64,000 bases of DNA from Phycisphaerales bacterium Planc_01 (GTDB lineage Bacteria > Planctomycetota > Phycisphaerae > Sedimentisphaerales > Anaerobacaceae), in contig LVBB01000016.1 of the NCBI GenBank assembly GCA_001603075.1, positions 25,018 through 89,017 on the forward strand, written 5' to 3'. Below the pieces are notes generated by a model, which saw only the letters and a list, made by a program, of their open reading frames with translations, was not told the origin of the DNA and searched no databases. Made by a program: the position numbers and the translations under genes. Shown piece by piece: positions 7,998 through 16,045 of the stretch (position 1 is its first letter; every line of letters starts with the position of its first letter).

Positions 7998-10916
7998 ATG
8001 GGAGCGAGTAAGAGACCCAAGCTTGCGTGGGCGCTTGTGCTGTTCGGCACATCGTTTCTCGTTGCGCCGGTCCAGGCCGATGAGGGCGTCATCCGGACAG
8101 GTTGTTATGTGTTTGCGTCCGAGCGGGGCACGATCGTGCAGACGGGCGGCTTTGCCGGCGTCCGCTGGACGTATGCCGTCGAGGGTCGGTTCTGCCTGAT
8201 CGTCGATCCCGACGCGGCTACCGCCCGCTTCGAACGCATCGACGCCAACGCCATCGATGTGAGCGAGCCGGAGCGAACGCTCGACCCGAACATGGTCTTC
8301 AACCTGACGGCCCTGGCCGGCGACGTCGCGGGCGAGACAATCGAGTTTGCCGGCCAGACCGACGACGGCAGCAGCGTCCATCTGACGCTCGCATTCGCAG
8401 ACCACACCGTCCACCTGACCGGCCAAACCACCCCGCCGCCCAACAGCGCCGACTTCTTCCTCTTCAGTATCGACGCCCTCGCCACCCGCAAATACGCCGG
8501 CGGCACCGGCGACCCCAACACCCCCTACCTCATCGCCACCGCCGAGCAAATGAACGCCATCGGCACCCACCCTGACGACTGGGACAAGCACTTCCAACTC
8601 ACCGCCGACATCGACCTGTCCGCCCTCGACGGCAAAGACGGCCGACCCGCATTCAACATCATCGCACCGGACGTCAACACGGAAGATTGGGACTTCCGAG
8701 ACACCCCTTTCGCCGGAGTCTTTGATGGTGGCGGCCACACCATCGCCCATCTGAATTGGTCCAGTTCCGGCACCCACTACGTGGGCCTGTTTGGCTGTGT
8801 GTCCGGCGCCAATGCGGAAATCAGAAACCTCGGGTTGATCGATCCGAACATCAGCGGTGGCTCGAACGTCGGCGCACTGGTCGGATACGCCAGACAGGGG
8901 ACTATTCGCAACTGCTTCGTGGAGGGCGGTCGCATATCCGGCGGTTCACACATTGGCGGCCTTGCTGGTGAGGCCAAGTTGACCGCGATTACACATTGCC
9001 ACACAGATACCGAGGTCAATGGTAGCTGGTATGTAGGCGGTCTGCTTGGCGACAATTCCGGTAGCGTCGAACACTCCTATTCCCTCAGTGACGTGAGCGG
9101 CTATTGTCACGTCGGCGGTCTGGTCGGATACAGCCAAATCGTGTACGCAAGGCGCAGCTCGACGGGACAGACCACATGGCACGGCGGGATCATCAGTGAT
9201 TGCCACGCTGCAGGGCGTGTATCGGGAGATGAAGGTATCGGCGGCCTGGTAGGAGGTCTCTATGGGGGCACCGTGACGCACTCGTATGCGACGGCCTCTG
9301 TAGTCGGAGACTACCGGGTTGGTGGACTCGTCGGGATGAACAGCAGCGAGATCACAAGCTGCTACGCGGTGAGCGACGTGACGGGAAACGATACGACCGG
9401 CGGATTGGTCGGGGGGAACTGGCAAAAGATCGCCAACTCCTACGCCACGGGAGCCGTCATCGGCACCGAGCGCGTTGGAGGACTGGTCGGGTACAGCATA
9501 GGAGGCATTCGGAACTGCTACTCCATTGGAGTCGTCTCCGGCGACCTTCAGACGGGCGGGCTCGTGGGCGCGGGCCGGTCGTATTACTACGGCATCTTCG
9601 GCGCCTACTGGGACATCGAAACCAGCGGCCAAGTGACCAGTGCCCTGGGAATCGGCAAGACCACCGCCCAGATGCAGCTGGCGGAGACGTATGCCGGTTG
9701 GGGCGGATGCGGCGACGAGGGGATATGGACACTCGACGAGGGCAACGACTATCCAAGACTGTCCTGGGAACAGCAGACCGGAGAACCAATGGGACCGGCG
9801 AGCCTCTCTGATCACCTCGCGGGGGCAGGAACCGTGGACGATCCCTATCTGATCTACACGGCCGAGGAGTTGAACGCAGTCGGTGTATTTCCCTGTGAAT
9901 GGGGTCGTCACTTCCGGTTGATGGCGGACGTCGACTTGTCTACAGGTGCACGCGACGGGTTCAACATGATCGGAGATTACGACACGCCATTTACGGGTGT
10001 CTTCGACGGCAACGGTCATACGATTTCCAGCTTCTCATACCGGACCTCCACGAGATACGACGTCGGATTGTTTGGTCTGGTAGATGATCCCAACGCGATC
10101 ATAACTGGTGTTGGAATGGTCGATCCGAACATCGATGCCGGAACTGGGTGGAGCGTGGGTTCGCTCGTCGGGATGTTGCAGGCAGGAACCGTCTCGCACT
10201 GCTATGTCAGGGGCGGCCGCGTCCTTGGCAGCTCCCACGTGGGTGGACTGGTGGGGCGAAATGGAGGCACGATTAGCCAATGCGATGCGGCTGCCGACGT
10301 CACAGGTGCAGACTCGGTTGGCGGCATCGCGGGCAGCAGCATCGGCACGCTGACCGAGTGCCGCTCCATGTGCAATGTCACCGGCGGGGATCACGTGGGC
10401 ATCCTGGTGGGCTGCAACGGAAACGAGCACGACCGGAAGGATGGAATCATTACCAGTAGCAGTGCGAATGGCACCGTGGTCGGTGACACATGTGTCGGCG
10501 GCTTGGCGGGATTCAGCATCGGCACCGTCGTCAACTGCTACGCGCACGGCACAGTGACCGGAAATGAGCGCGTGGGCGGATTGGTGGGCTATCGGCAGAA
10601 GGGAACGATCTCCAACTGCTATTCAACGACCGCCGTTGCGGCAGACAAGCGTGCGGGCGGTCTCGTCGGGCTCAACACCGGCGGCATAATAGGCGCCTTC
10701 GCCTCCTTTTGGGACGTCGAGACCAGTGGATGGACAACCAGCCCGGTTGGGACGGGATTGACGACGGCGCAGATGCAGACGGCGGCGACGTATTTGGATG
10801 CGGGATGGGATTTCGTGGGGGAGACGGACAACGGGACCGACGACATCTGGTGGATTCTCGAAGGGCAGGACTACCCACGGCTGTGGTGGGAAAGGGACGA
10901 CGAAGCGTCCCTGTAA
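7998..10916 (+). CDS. Large exported GLUG-repeat protein with internal duplication
   Basis: 972 residues. The start at 7998 follows GAGAGGAGG and gives a signal peptide (KLAWALVLFGTSFLVAPVQA); an upstream in-frame ATG at 7932 lacks a ribosome site. After a beta region (to about residue 165) come two related modules, about 168-584 and 608-969. Each opens with a D-P-YLI-TAEELNA-like segment and a LTADIDLS strand, holds many GLUG repeats (GGLVG-x-N-x-G-I-x-x-CY-A-x-G-x-V-x-G), which fold as a right-handed beta solenoid, and closes with FWDxETSG, TTAQMQ and DYPRLxWE. GLUG proteins are cell-surface adhesion or scaffold-type proteins of planctomycetes and Bacteroidetes. There is no PEP-CTERM or other anchor at the C-terminus, so the protein is probably released or loosely attached. 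Function unknown. Confidence 0.88.
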   Translation: MGASKRPKLAWALVLFGTSFLVAPVQADEGVIRTGCYVFASERGTIVQTGGFAGVRWTYAVEGRFCLIVDPDAATARFERIDANAIDVSEPERTLDPNMVFNLTALAGDVAGETIEFAGQTDDGSSVHLTLAFADHTVHLTGQTTPPPNSADFFLFSIDALATRKYAGGTGDPNTPYLIATAEQMNAIGTHPDDWDKHFQLTADIDLSALDGKDGRPAFNIIAPDVNTEDWDFRDTPFAGVFDGGGHTIAHLNWSSSGTHYVGLFGCVSGANAEIRNLGLIDPNISGGSNVGALVGYARQGTIRNCFVEGGRISGGSHIGGLAGEAKLTAITHCHTDTEVNGSWYVGGLLGDNSGSVEHSYSLSDVSGYCHVGGLVGYSQIVYARRSSTGQTTWHGGIISDCHAAGRVSGDEGIGGLVGGLYGGTVTHSYATASVVGDYRVGGLVGMNSSEITSCYAVSDVTGNDTTGGLVGGNWQKIANSYATGAVIGTERVGGLVGYSIGGIRNCYSIGVVSGDLQTGGLVGAGRSYYYGIFGAYWDIETSGQVTSALGIGKTTAQMQLAETYAGWGGCGDEGIWTLDEGNDYPRLSWEQQTGEPMGPASLSDHLAGAGTVDDPYLIYTAEELNAVGVFPCEWGRHFRLMADVDLSTGARDGFNMIGDYDTPFTGVFDGNGHTISSFSYRTSTRYDVGLFGLVDDPNAIITGVGMVDPNIDAGTGWSVGSLVGMLQAGTVSHCYVRGGRVLGSSHVGGLVGRNGGTISQCDAAADVTGADSVGGIAGSSIGTLTECRSMCNVTGGDHVGILVGCNGNEHDRKDGIITSSSANGTVVGDTCVGGLAGFSIGTVVNCYAHGTVTGNERVGGLVGYRQKGTISNCYSTTAVAADKRAGGLVGLNTGGIIGAFASFWDVETSGWTTSPVGTGLTTAQMQTAATYLDAGWDFVGETDNGTDDIWWILEGQDYPRLWWERDDEASL

Positions 10917-11224
10917 ATCAAACATCAAATATCGAAGAGCAAAATTGCAGAGAAAACACCAAAGAGGCTTGTACCACTCGCGCTTGACCTGCTGCCCCGG
11001 AGAGCATGTCCGGCAAGAGCGTCTCCTCATCGGTGAGGCGGAGCCCATTTTGGGTCTTGATGTGTCGTTTTGATCTTTGCGATCTTATTTTTGATTTCTC
11101 CCTCAAGTGCAAAACCACAGGGACAGTCAAATGGCAAACAGCAAAGATCGAAATTGTGGAATCCGCCTTCGGCGGATGACTTCCTCCGTCTTGCATTTTG
11201 CACTTTGCCCTTTGATCTTCGCGC
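10917..11224. other. gene-free intergenic stretch
   Basis: This 308-base gap between the GLUG gene and the convergent gene at 11225 is more AT-rich than its flanks and has no ORF with a ribosome site. It holds one strong hairpin, ATCCGCC (11161-11167)/GGCGGAT (11171-11177) capped by a TTCG-type tetraloop, which may end transcription from either side. Repeated short strings such as TTTGCACTTTGCC give it a degenerate look. Nothing else is recognised. Confidence 0.5.
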
Positions 11225-12184
11225 CTATGCGCACCAGGGGCGTTGGCGGGCCAGGGGGGCGGCGAGGATCTGGTTGGCGATGATGACGTCTTCGCGGACC
11301 TGGAAGTCGAACATGCCGGCGCAGATGAAGTCGGCGCCGTTCTCATAGGCGTACTTGAAGGCCCGGCTCGGCTGGATCGCGCCGGCGGCCATCACCTTGT
11401 AGGCGATCCACGGCGTCTTGACGGTCCGCATGAACTCGATGGTCTTCTCGGGCGTCTTGGACCAGATGTTGTCGTTCTCCGGCCGGCCATCGGCGGACCA
11501 ATAGGCGTGGCTGTGCAGGGTCTTCATATAGAAGTCCGGCTCGATGCCCGCCTCGACGCACGCCATCGGGACCTCGATCTTGTGGCCGCCGACGCCCGCG
11601 ATGACGCCGCGCGCCTTGATCCGCTCGACGGCCTCGGCCAGCACGCCCACGCGCCCCTGCTCGACGCAGGCGTCGCTGATGCCGCCGTGGACGAACGCGC
11701 CGACGGCGCCGTGGTCGATTGCCTCGTCGATCTGGCCGAAGTCGTCCGGACCGACCTTGATCTGGGCAATCCACTGGATCGTGCCGCCCCGCTCGTCCCA
11801 GTAGCGACGCAGAATTCGCTTGCAGTGGTCGTCGAGCCGGAGGATGGCGGTGTTGATCCCCATCTCCTCACAGAGCGCCAGCGTTTCCATCACTTTGTCG
11901 TCGGTGAAGTAGCTCTTGAGCAGCGAGGAGACGTAGAGCAGGTCGCGGCTGTGGGCGAAGCCGCTGATCAGATTGCCGCCGGTGAACATCCGGCTGATCT
12001 TGAGCTTGCCGATCTGCCCGGTGGGCATGCCGTCGGCCCGCTTCGTGCCCGCCTGTGGAGGCGAATCATCATTCGCCGGTGCGGCCAGCAACGCCTGCTC
12101 TTCAAAGCTCAGCCCCAAGGCACCGACCGCGGTGCCGGCCAGGGATTGCTTCAGAAAGCTTCGACGATCCAGTTCGTTCGACAT
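11225..12184 (-). CDS. Tat-exported TIM-barrel protein (aldolase/aldo-keto-like)
   Basis: 319 residues. The start at 12184 follows GAGGTGG and gives a Tat signal (RRSFLKQSLAGTAVGALGLS). The mature part is a TIM barrel with an N-terminal GQIGKLKISRMFTGGNLISG, then EEMGINTAILRLDDH, GAVGAFVHGGISD, GVIAGVGGHKIEVPMACVEAG and YAYENGADFICAGMFDFQV, resembling planctomycete proteins annotated as aldo/keto-reductase-like or TIM-barrel hypothetical. No catalytic set can be fixed. Residues ANDDSP near position 40, between signal and barrel, are encoded by a dispersed palindrome (12060-12077), an in-frame insertion into the linker. A REP-like element lies just upstream of the start. Confidence 0.7.
   Translation of the reverse strand: MSNELDRRSFLKQSLAGTAVGALGLSFEEQALLAAPANDDSPPQAGTKRADGMPTGQIGKLKISRMFTGGNLISGFAHSRDLLYVSSLLKSYFTDDKVMETLALCEEMGINTAILRLDDHCKRILRRYWDERGGTIQWIAQIKVGPDDFGQIDEAIDHGAVGAFVHGGISDACVEQGRVGVLAEAVERIKARGVIAGVGGHKIEVPMACVEAGIEPDFYMKTLHSHAYWSADGRPENDNIWSKTPEKTIEFMRTVKTPWIAYKVMAAGAIQPSRAFKYAYENGADFICAGMFDFQVREDVIIANQILAAPLARQRPWCA
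12060..12077. repeat. dispersed palindrome GGCGAATCATCATTCGCC inside a gene
   Basis: A near-perfect palindrome of the GGCGAAT-CAtgATTCGCC family, lying in frame inside the TIM-barrel gene where it encodes ANDDSP. Other members are at 7841-7858, 12318-12337, 13052-13069 and 60888-60907. Confidence 0.6.
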
Positions 12185-12203
12185 GGTCCACCTCAGCTCA
12201 CAG

Positions 12204-12259
12204 GTAGGATGGGCTTCAGCCCATGCTGTATCGGCCGCATGGGCCAAGGCCCATCCTAC
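12204..12259. repeat. REP-like inverted repeat with 11-bp arms
   Basis: GTAGGATGGGC (12204-12214) and GCCCATCCTAC (12249-12259) are exact inverted repeats. Inside them CAGCCCATGC and GCATGGGCC pair again, and each arm can also fold on its own (GGGCTTCAGCCC, GGGCCAAGGCCC). This BIME-like layout lies 20 bases upstream of the start codon at 12184, within the likely leader. Confidence 0.75.
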
Positions 12260-12317
12260 GAACGCCGATGCCTGCGTACGATTGTAGAAGATCGACCTGG
12301 CTGTGTCCATGCGGTGG

Positions 12318-12337
12318 GGGCGAATCATGATTCGCCC
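12318..12337. repeat. perfect 20-bp palindrome GGGCGAATCATGATTCGCCC
   Basis: A perfect palindrome just downstream of the flavin reductase gene stop at 12347. It is the best copy of the dispersed family and could form a hairpin terminator or an insertion-derived repeat. Confidence 0.65.
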
Positions 12338-12346
12338 GTGCAATCT

Positions 12347-12889
12347 TCAGACTTCGACGCGGCGGGTCAGCAGGCCGTACTTCGTGCCGTGCATGTAGTG
12401 CAGCGTGTGGAACCTCTCCGGAATCCAAGCACCGTCGAAGAACTCGGACTCGGCCGAGGCACCGACGACCTCGCAGATCAGCAGGTCGTGGCTCTGAACG
12501 CCGTGGGTCTCAACGATCCGGCATTCGAGATGTCCGGCGCACTCGGCGACCAGGGGCGGCTGAACGACGCGGGCCGGCGTCGGCGTCAGGCCGCAATGCG
12601 CGAACTTGTCGATCCCCCGCCCCGTGATCGTGCCGGCCAGGTGCGTCTGCTTCAGCAGCGATTCACCGGGAACGTTGATCGTCAGCTCGTGGTTGTGGCG
12701 GATCAGCTCGTACGTGTACCGAACGCGGTTGACCACGAGCAGAACCAGGCACGGGTCGGCGGTGTGGATGGGCGTCTGCCAACTGAACGTCATCAGGTTG
12801 GCACGCTCGGCCGTACCGCCGGCGACCAGCACGACGCAGCCGGGCTCGATGATCCATTTCGCCTGATTCAATGGCACCGATTTCTTCAT
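12347..12889 (-). CDS. Flavin reductase-like (flavoredoxin-type) FMN-binding protein
   Basis: 180 residues, the usual size for the flavin-reductase-like split beta-barrel family. Landmarks are the FMN-contacting CVVLVAGGTAERANLMTFSW, DPCLVLLVVNRVRYTYELI, ELTINVPGESLLKQT, GTITGRGIDKF and the C-terminal HDLLICEVVGASAE. Such proteins bind FMN and pass electrons between NAD(P)H, flavin and iron-sulfur partners, as flavoredoxin does in sulfate reducers. A ribosome site (GAAGGAGTC) precedes the ATG. It sits on its own between an acyltransferase and the TIM-barrel gene, so its redox partner is not indicated. Confidence 0.85.
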   Translation of the reverse strand: MKKSVPLNQAKWIIEPGCVVLVAGGTAERANLMTFSWQTPIHTADPCLVLLVVNRVRYTYELIRHNHELTINVPGESLLKQTHLAGTITGRGIDKFAHCGLTPTPARVVQPPLVAECAGHLECRIVETHGVQSHDLLICEVVGASAESEFFDGAWIPERFHTLHYMHGTKYGLLTRRVEV

Positions 12890-12939
12890 CGTCCAAGACT
12901 CCTTCGTCGGGCGAGTGAGTATACGCCCCTACGTCAAGG

Positions 12940-14019
12940 TCAGCAGACCGCTCGTTTCAGAAAAGGGATGTTCATCAACAGAGACGTGACCAGGTAGCAC
13001 ACGACAAATGTCACCAGGGGCACGACGGTGACACCCAGCAGGAAGATCGCAGGCGAATCGTCATTCGCTCCTGCGCCGGCCCGTCTTCCAAGCGTCTCTC
13101 GCATAACGATGAGCACGAGCGGATGCAGCACATAGATGCCCATGACGGTCGACGCGACCCATTCCAACGCCGTCCGTCGGATGCCTTGAAGCGGTCCGCC
13201 TGCGGCGGACTCGGCGTCCCACAGATAGGCCGCCCAGAAGACCCCGATGGAGAAGAAGACCATCGGCAGGCTGAAGAAATCGAACAGGTAGCGCACGCCC
13301 ACCCCGCCGGCCCGCTCCAGGAAAACGCCCGAGAATACCGTGAAGTACAGCACCGAGAGAACCACCGCCAGAACGAGGTATCGCGTCGGGACCTTCTTCG
13401 GGTCGATCAAGCGAATTTCGTACCCGCACAGGTAGAACGGAATGAAGGGAATGAACATCGTGAAGATCGACCGCTGGTTGTCCCAGAGCAGCACATCGGT
13501 CTGGAAGTAGGCGTTGGCCAGCACGAGGCCCAGCACGATCACGAGCCACCGCTGCCCCCGGCCGGCGCAACGGACGAACGTTCGCAGAGCGGGTGTTATC
13601 AGATACAGTCCGAAGATCATGTACAGAAACCACAGATGGTAATAGGGATCGCCCGTGAGGATCAGTTGGCCGACGGAACCGGCCGAAAGCGATTCGCCAT
13701 CGACGAAACGCCGGACCAGAAGATAGACGACGGTCCAGACCGCCAGCGGCACACCGACGCGCACCATCCGCCGCCGATAGAACTGCCCTGCCGACTCGCG
13801 TCGCGCATCGTCCAGCAGCAGAGCGCCGCTGATCATCACGAAGACGGGAATCGAGAAATGCCCCAGGTAGAACAGCCAGCACCCCAGCCACCAGTGAACG
13901 ACGAAGGGCCGGGTCGCCATCGTCAGCCAGATCGCCACGTGAGCCGTAACCACCGCATAGATGGCCAGAATCCGGAGAACACTGATGTATTGAATGCTTT
14001 GCGGTCGTTCCGACGGCAC
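12940..14019 (-). CDS. Acyltransferase-3 family membrane protein
   Basis: 359 residues with about 10 membrane helices, the usual length for acyltransferase family 3 (OatA/NodX/WecH-like). Signature positions are the early Arg and His in LRILAIYAVVTAHVAIW and the YYHLWFLYMIFGLYLITP segment. Members transfer O-acyl groups to extracytoplasmic sugars, often in lipopolysaccharide or exopolysaccharide; the acceptor is unknown here. The C-terminal part contains GAGANDDSPAIF, in which ANDDSP is encoded by a copy of the dispersed palindrome (13052-13069) inserted in frame in a loop before the last two helices. No ribosome site stands out clearly before the ATG. Confidence 0.85.
   Translation of the reverse strand: MPSERPQSIQYISVLRILAIYAVVTAHVAIWLTMATRPFVVHWWLGCWLFYLGHFSIPVFVMISGALLLDDARRESAGQFYRRRMVRVGVPLAVWTVVYLLVRRFVDGESLSAGSVGQLILTGDPYYHLWFLYMIFGLYLITPALRTFVRCAGRGQRWLVIVLGLVLANAYFQTDVLLWDNQRSIFTMFIPFIPFYLCGYEIRLIDPKKVPTRYLVLAVVLSVLYFTVFSGVFLERAGGVGVRYLFDFFSLPMVFFSIGVFWAAYLWDAESAAGGPLQGIRRTALEWVASTVMGIYVLHPLVLIVMRETLGRRAGAGANDDSPAIFLLGVTVVPLVTFVVCYLVTSLLMNIPFLKRAVC
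13052..13069. repeat. dispersed palindrome copy inside the acyltransferase gene
   Basis: GGCGAATCGTCATTCGCT, one more copy of the family. On the reverse strand it reads GCGAATGACGATTCGCC and encodes ANDDSP, the same six residues contributed by the copy at 12060-12077 in another gene and family. Confidence 0.6.
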
Positions 14020-14074
14020 GCCGATCTCCTATCCACTCGAACAGGTCTCATATATCATATCGGACGTGAACGAT

Positions 14075-14944
14075 CTATTTTGCGTCACGGCTCCGCGGCT
14101 CCTCAGGCGCTTCTTCCGTTCTGACGTGACGCTTGCGGCCGGCCAGGAGCTGGCGCAGCCAACCGATGAAGGTCATCGAGCCGAATACGGCCGGAACGAT
14201 CCAGGGCCGAGGCGACAGATCAGACACAACGTGAGCCCCCAGGCCCAACAGCAGCAGTTGAACACCGAGCAACGCCGCCGTGGCTCCGACGACGCTGTAG
14301 CACAGGGGAAGAACGACATTCTTGATGAACCAGATCAAAAGGAAGCCGCCGACGCCCCCGATGAGGATCGCCCCGAGCAGGTACCATTTGTGCGGGCCCA
14401 GCGCCCTCCACAGATCGGCCAGCACCACCTTCAGCCGCCCCTGGAAGTCTTCTTTCGAACCCCCCAGGTCGTTGATATAGGCCTGCCTGGCGTCCAGGTC
14501 CATGCTGCTGAACGACTGATAGACGAATCGCGACTGTCCCTGCGCCGTCAGACTGTCGCCAGGCGCTGCCTTCTGCGCGGTCAACTCCTCGGCCGGCTGA
14601 GCGTCCAGGACGACGCTGGTGTAGGCTGTCGCGGCGATGAGCGCGAAGATCACGGTGGCCAGCACGATGATCAGGCCGTTCCGCGCCGCGATGGAGAGGA
14701 TGCTGAGAATCACCGCGCCGACGGCCATACAGAGAAATGGACCCAGCCCCAGCTTCTGACTGACGATCAGCCCGACCATCGCCCCGACGGCGGCGCCCAG
14801 CAGTCCGATTACGATGGTGCCGTAGCGGGCTCCACCCAGCCAGAGGAACAGCCCAACCACCGCCATACCCGCACCGGCCCCGATGAGGATCGATGAATCG
14901 ACCGCGGTGCACAGGGCCTCGATTCTCAAGAGCAACTCGTTCAT
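14075..14944 (-). CDS. Multi-pass membrane protein of unknown function
   Basis: 289 residues; the start at 14944 (MNELLLRIEALC) follows GGGAAAGG and avoids an upstream ATG with no ribosome site. Four to five Gly/Ala-rich helices lie in residues about 15-110 (LIGAGAGMAVVGLFLWLGG onwards), then a polar domain (about 115-180, AQPAEELTAQKAA... to LADLWRALGPHKW), then two to three helices and a basic tail (GRKRHVRTEEAPEEP). It resembles planctomycete proteins annotated only as hypothetical; no family is recognised. It is divergent from the HAD gene at 15135. Confidence 0.7.
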   Translation of the reverse strand: MNELLLRIEALCTAVDSSILIGAGAGMAVVGLFLWLGGARYGTIVIGLLGAAVGAMVGLIVSQKLGLGPFLCMAVGAVILSILSIAARNGLIIVLATVIFALIAATAYTSVVLDAQPAEELTAQKAAPGDSLTAQGQSRFVYQSFSSMDLDARQAYINDLGGSKEDFQGRLKVVLADLWRALGPHKWYLLGAILIGGVGGFLLIWFIKNVVLPLCYSVVGATAALLGVQLLLLGLGAHVVSDLSPRPWIVPAVFGSMTFIGWLRQLLAGRKRHVRTEEAPEEPRSRDAK

Positions 14945-15134
14945 ATGCCTTTCCCGTCCAACAGGTTTGCGGAGTCCTGCACACAGCATACCGATGGGAC
15001 CGGCCGCAATCCACGGCAAATCGCGGGCGACCTTCGCCTTTTTGGTTGTTCCGGTCCCCGCTGGTCCCTTACCTTAGAGGTCGATCGGCCGTCTGCCGAC
15101 AGTCCGAAAACCAGAGGAGAAACGAACGACGAAG

Positions 15135-16037
15135 ATGGACTTTGCCCAAGTCTTGAAAGACCACCAGCCCCGGCACGCATTCTTCGTCGGCATCGACTCG
15201 GACGGTTGTGCCTTCGATACGATGGCCGTCAAGCAGCAGGAGTGTTTCTGCCAACTGATGATCGTCTGTTTTGGCTTGCGGCCCGTTGCCCAGGCGGTCT
15301 GCGAGTGCATGGATTACGCGGCCCTCCTGTCCCGGACGCGCGGCGCCAATCGCCACAAGACCACCAAGCGGGTGATCGCCGAATTGCTGCCGGGCCATCC
15401 AATGGTCCAGCGATGCGGGTTCCGAGTCCCGGATCTCTCCCACTACTTCCGCTGGGTGGACGATCCGAGCAGCATCCTGAGCAACGGCGGGCTCCAACGG
15501 GCTATCGACCGGACCGCAGACCCTGCCGCCAGGAAGGAGCTTGAGCTGGCCCTGCGCTGGAGCGAACAGGCCGATGTGATGATCTCGGACAGGATCAGAG
15601 GAATCCCCCCCTTCCCATGGGTGCGCGAGAGTTTGGAGAAGATGGCAGCCGTAGCTGACGTCGCCGTCATCTCGTCGGCCTCGACCGATTCGCTCGGCCA
15701 GGAGTGGGCTGAACACGGCCTCGACAGGTACGTAGCGGTCATTGCGGGCCAGGAGATGGGCCCAAAGGTTCGGCAGCTTGCATACGCCACAGAAGGCAAG
15801 TACGATGACAACCATGTCCTGATGATCGGCGACAGCCCCGGCGACCTGGAAGCGGCCAAGGCCAACGGCGCGCTGTTCTACCCCATCGCGCCGGAACGCG
15901 AGGCCGCATCGTGGCGACGGTTCCACGATCGAATCTTCGACAGATTCGCCACAGGCGAGTACGCCGGGGTCCGCGAGGCCGAACAGATCGCCGGCTTCGA
16001 CCTATGTTTCTCTGAACCGCCCTCGTGGCAAGAATAG
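15135..16037 (+). CDS. HAD-superfamily hydrolase
   Basis: 300 residues. Motif I is VGIDSDGCAFDT (nucleophile Asp21, acid/base Asp23), motif II is VISSAS and motif IV is MIGDSPGDLEAA, so the catalytic set of a HAD phosphatase is complete. The cap region (about residues 60-170) is helical and long. Substrate unknown. The frame ends 8 bases before the start of the LarA-like gene, so the two are almost certainly translated from the same transcript; a joint role in carbohydrate or lactate-type acid metabolism is inferred. Members of this cap type act on small sugar phosphates. Confidence 0.85.
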   Translation: MDFAQVLKDHQPRHAFFVGIDSDGCAFDTMAVKQQECFCQLMIVCFGLRPVAQAVCECMDYAALLSRTRGANRHKTTKRVIAELLPGHPMVQRCGFRVPDLSHYFRWVDDPSSILSNGGLQRAIDRTADPAARKELELALRWSEQADVMISDRIRGIPPFPWVRESLEKMAAVADVAVISSASTDSLGQEWAEHGLDRYVAVIAGQEMGPKVRQLAYATEGKYDDNHVLMIGDSPGDLEAAKANGALFYPIAPEREAASWRRFHDRIFDRFATGEYAGVREAEQIAGFDLCFSEPPSWQE

Positions 16038-16045
16038 GAAACGCC

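Noticed and set aside
6393..8777. 794-codon open frame on the reverse strand
   Set aside because: It covers the opposite strand of the TIM-barrel/DUF1080 and GLUG genes; it lacks a ribosome site and family motifs and follows from the GC-rich codon pattern.
8760..10750. Tandem repeats in the GLUG gene as a possible CRISPR array
   Set aside because: The repeats are diverged, in frame and encode GLUG motifs; there is no constant spacer or repeat length.
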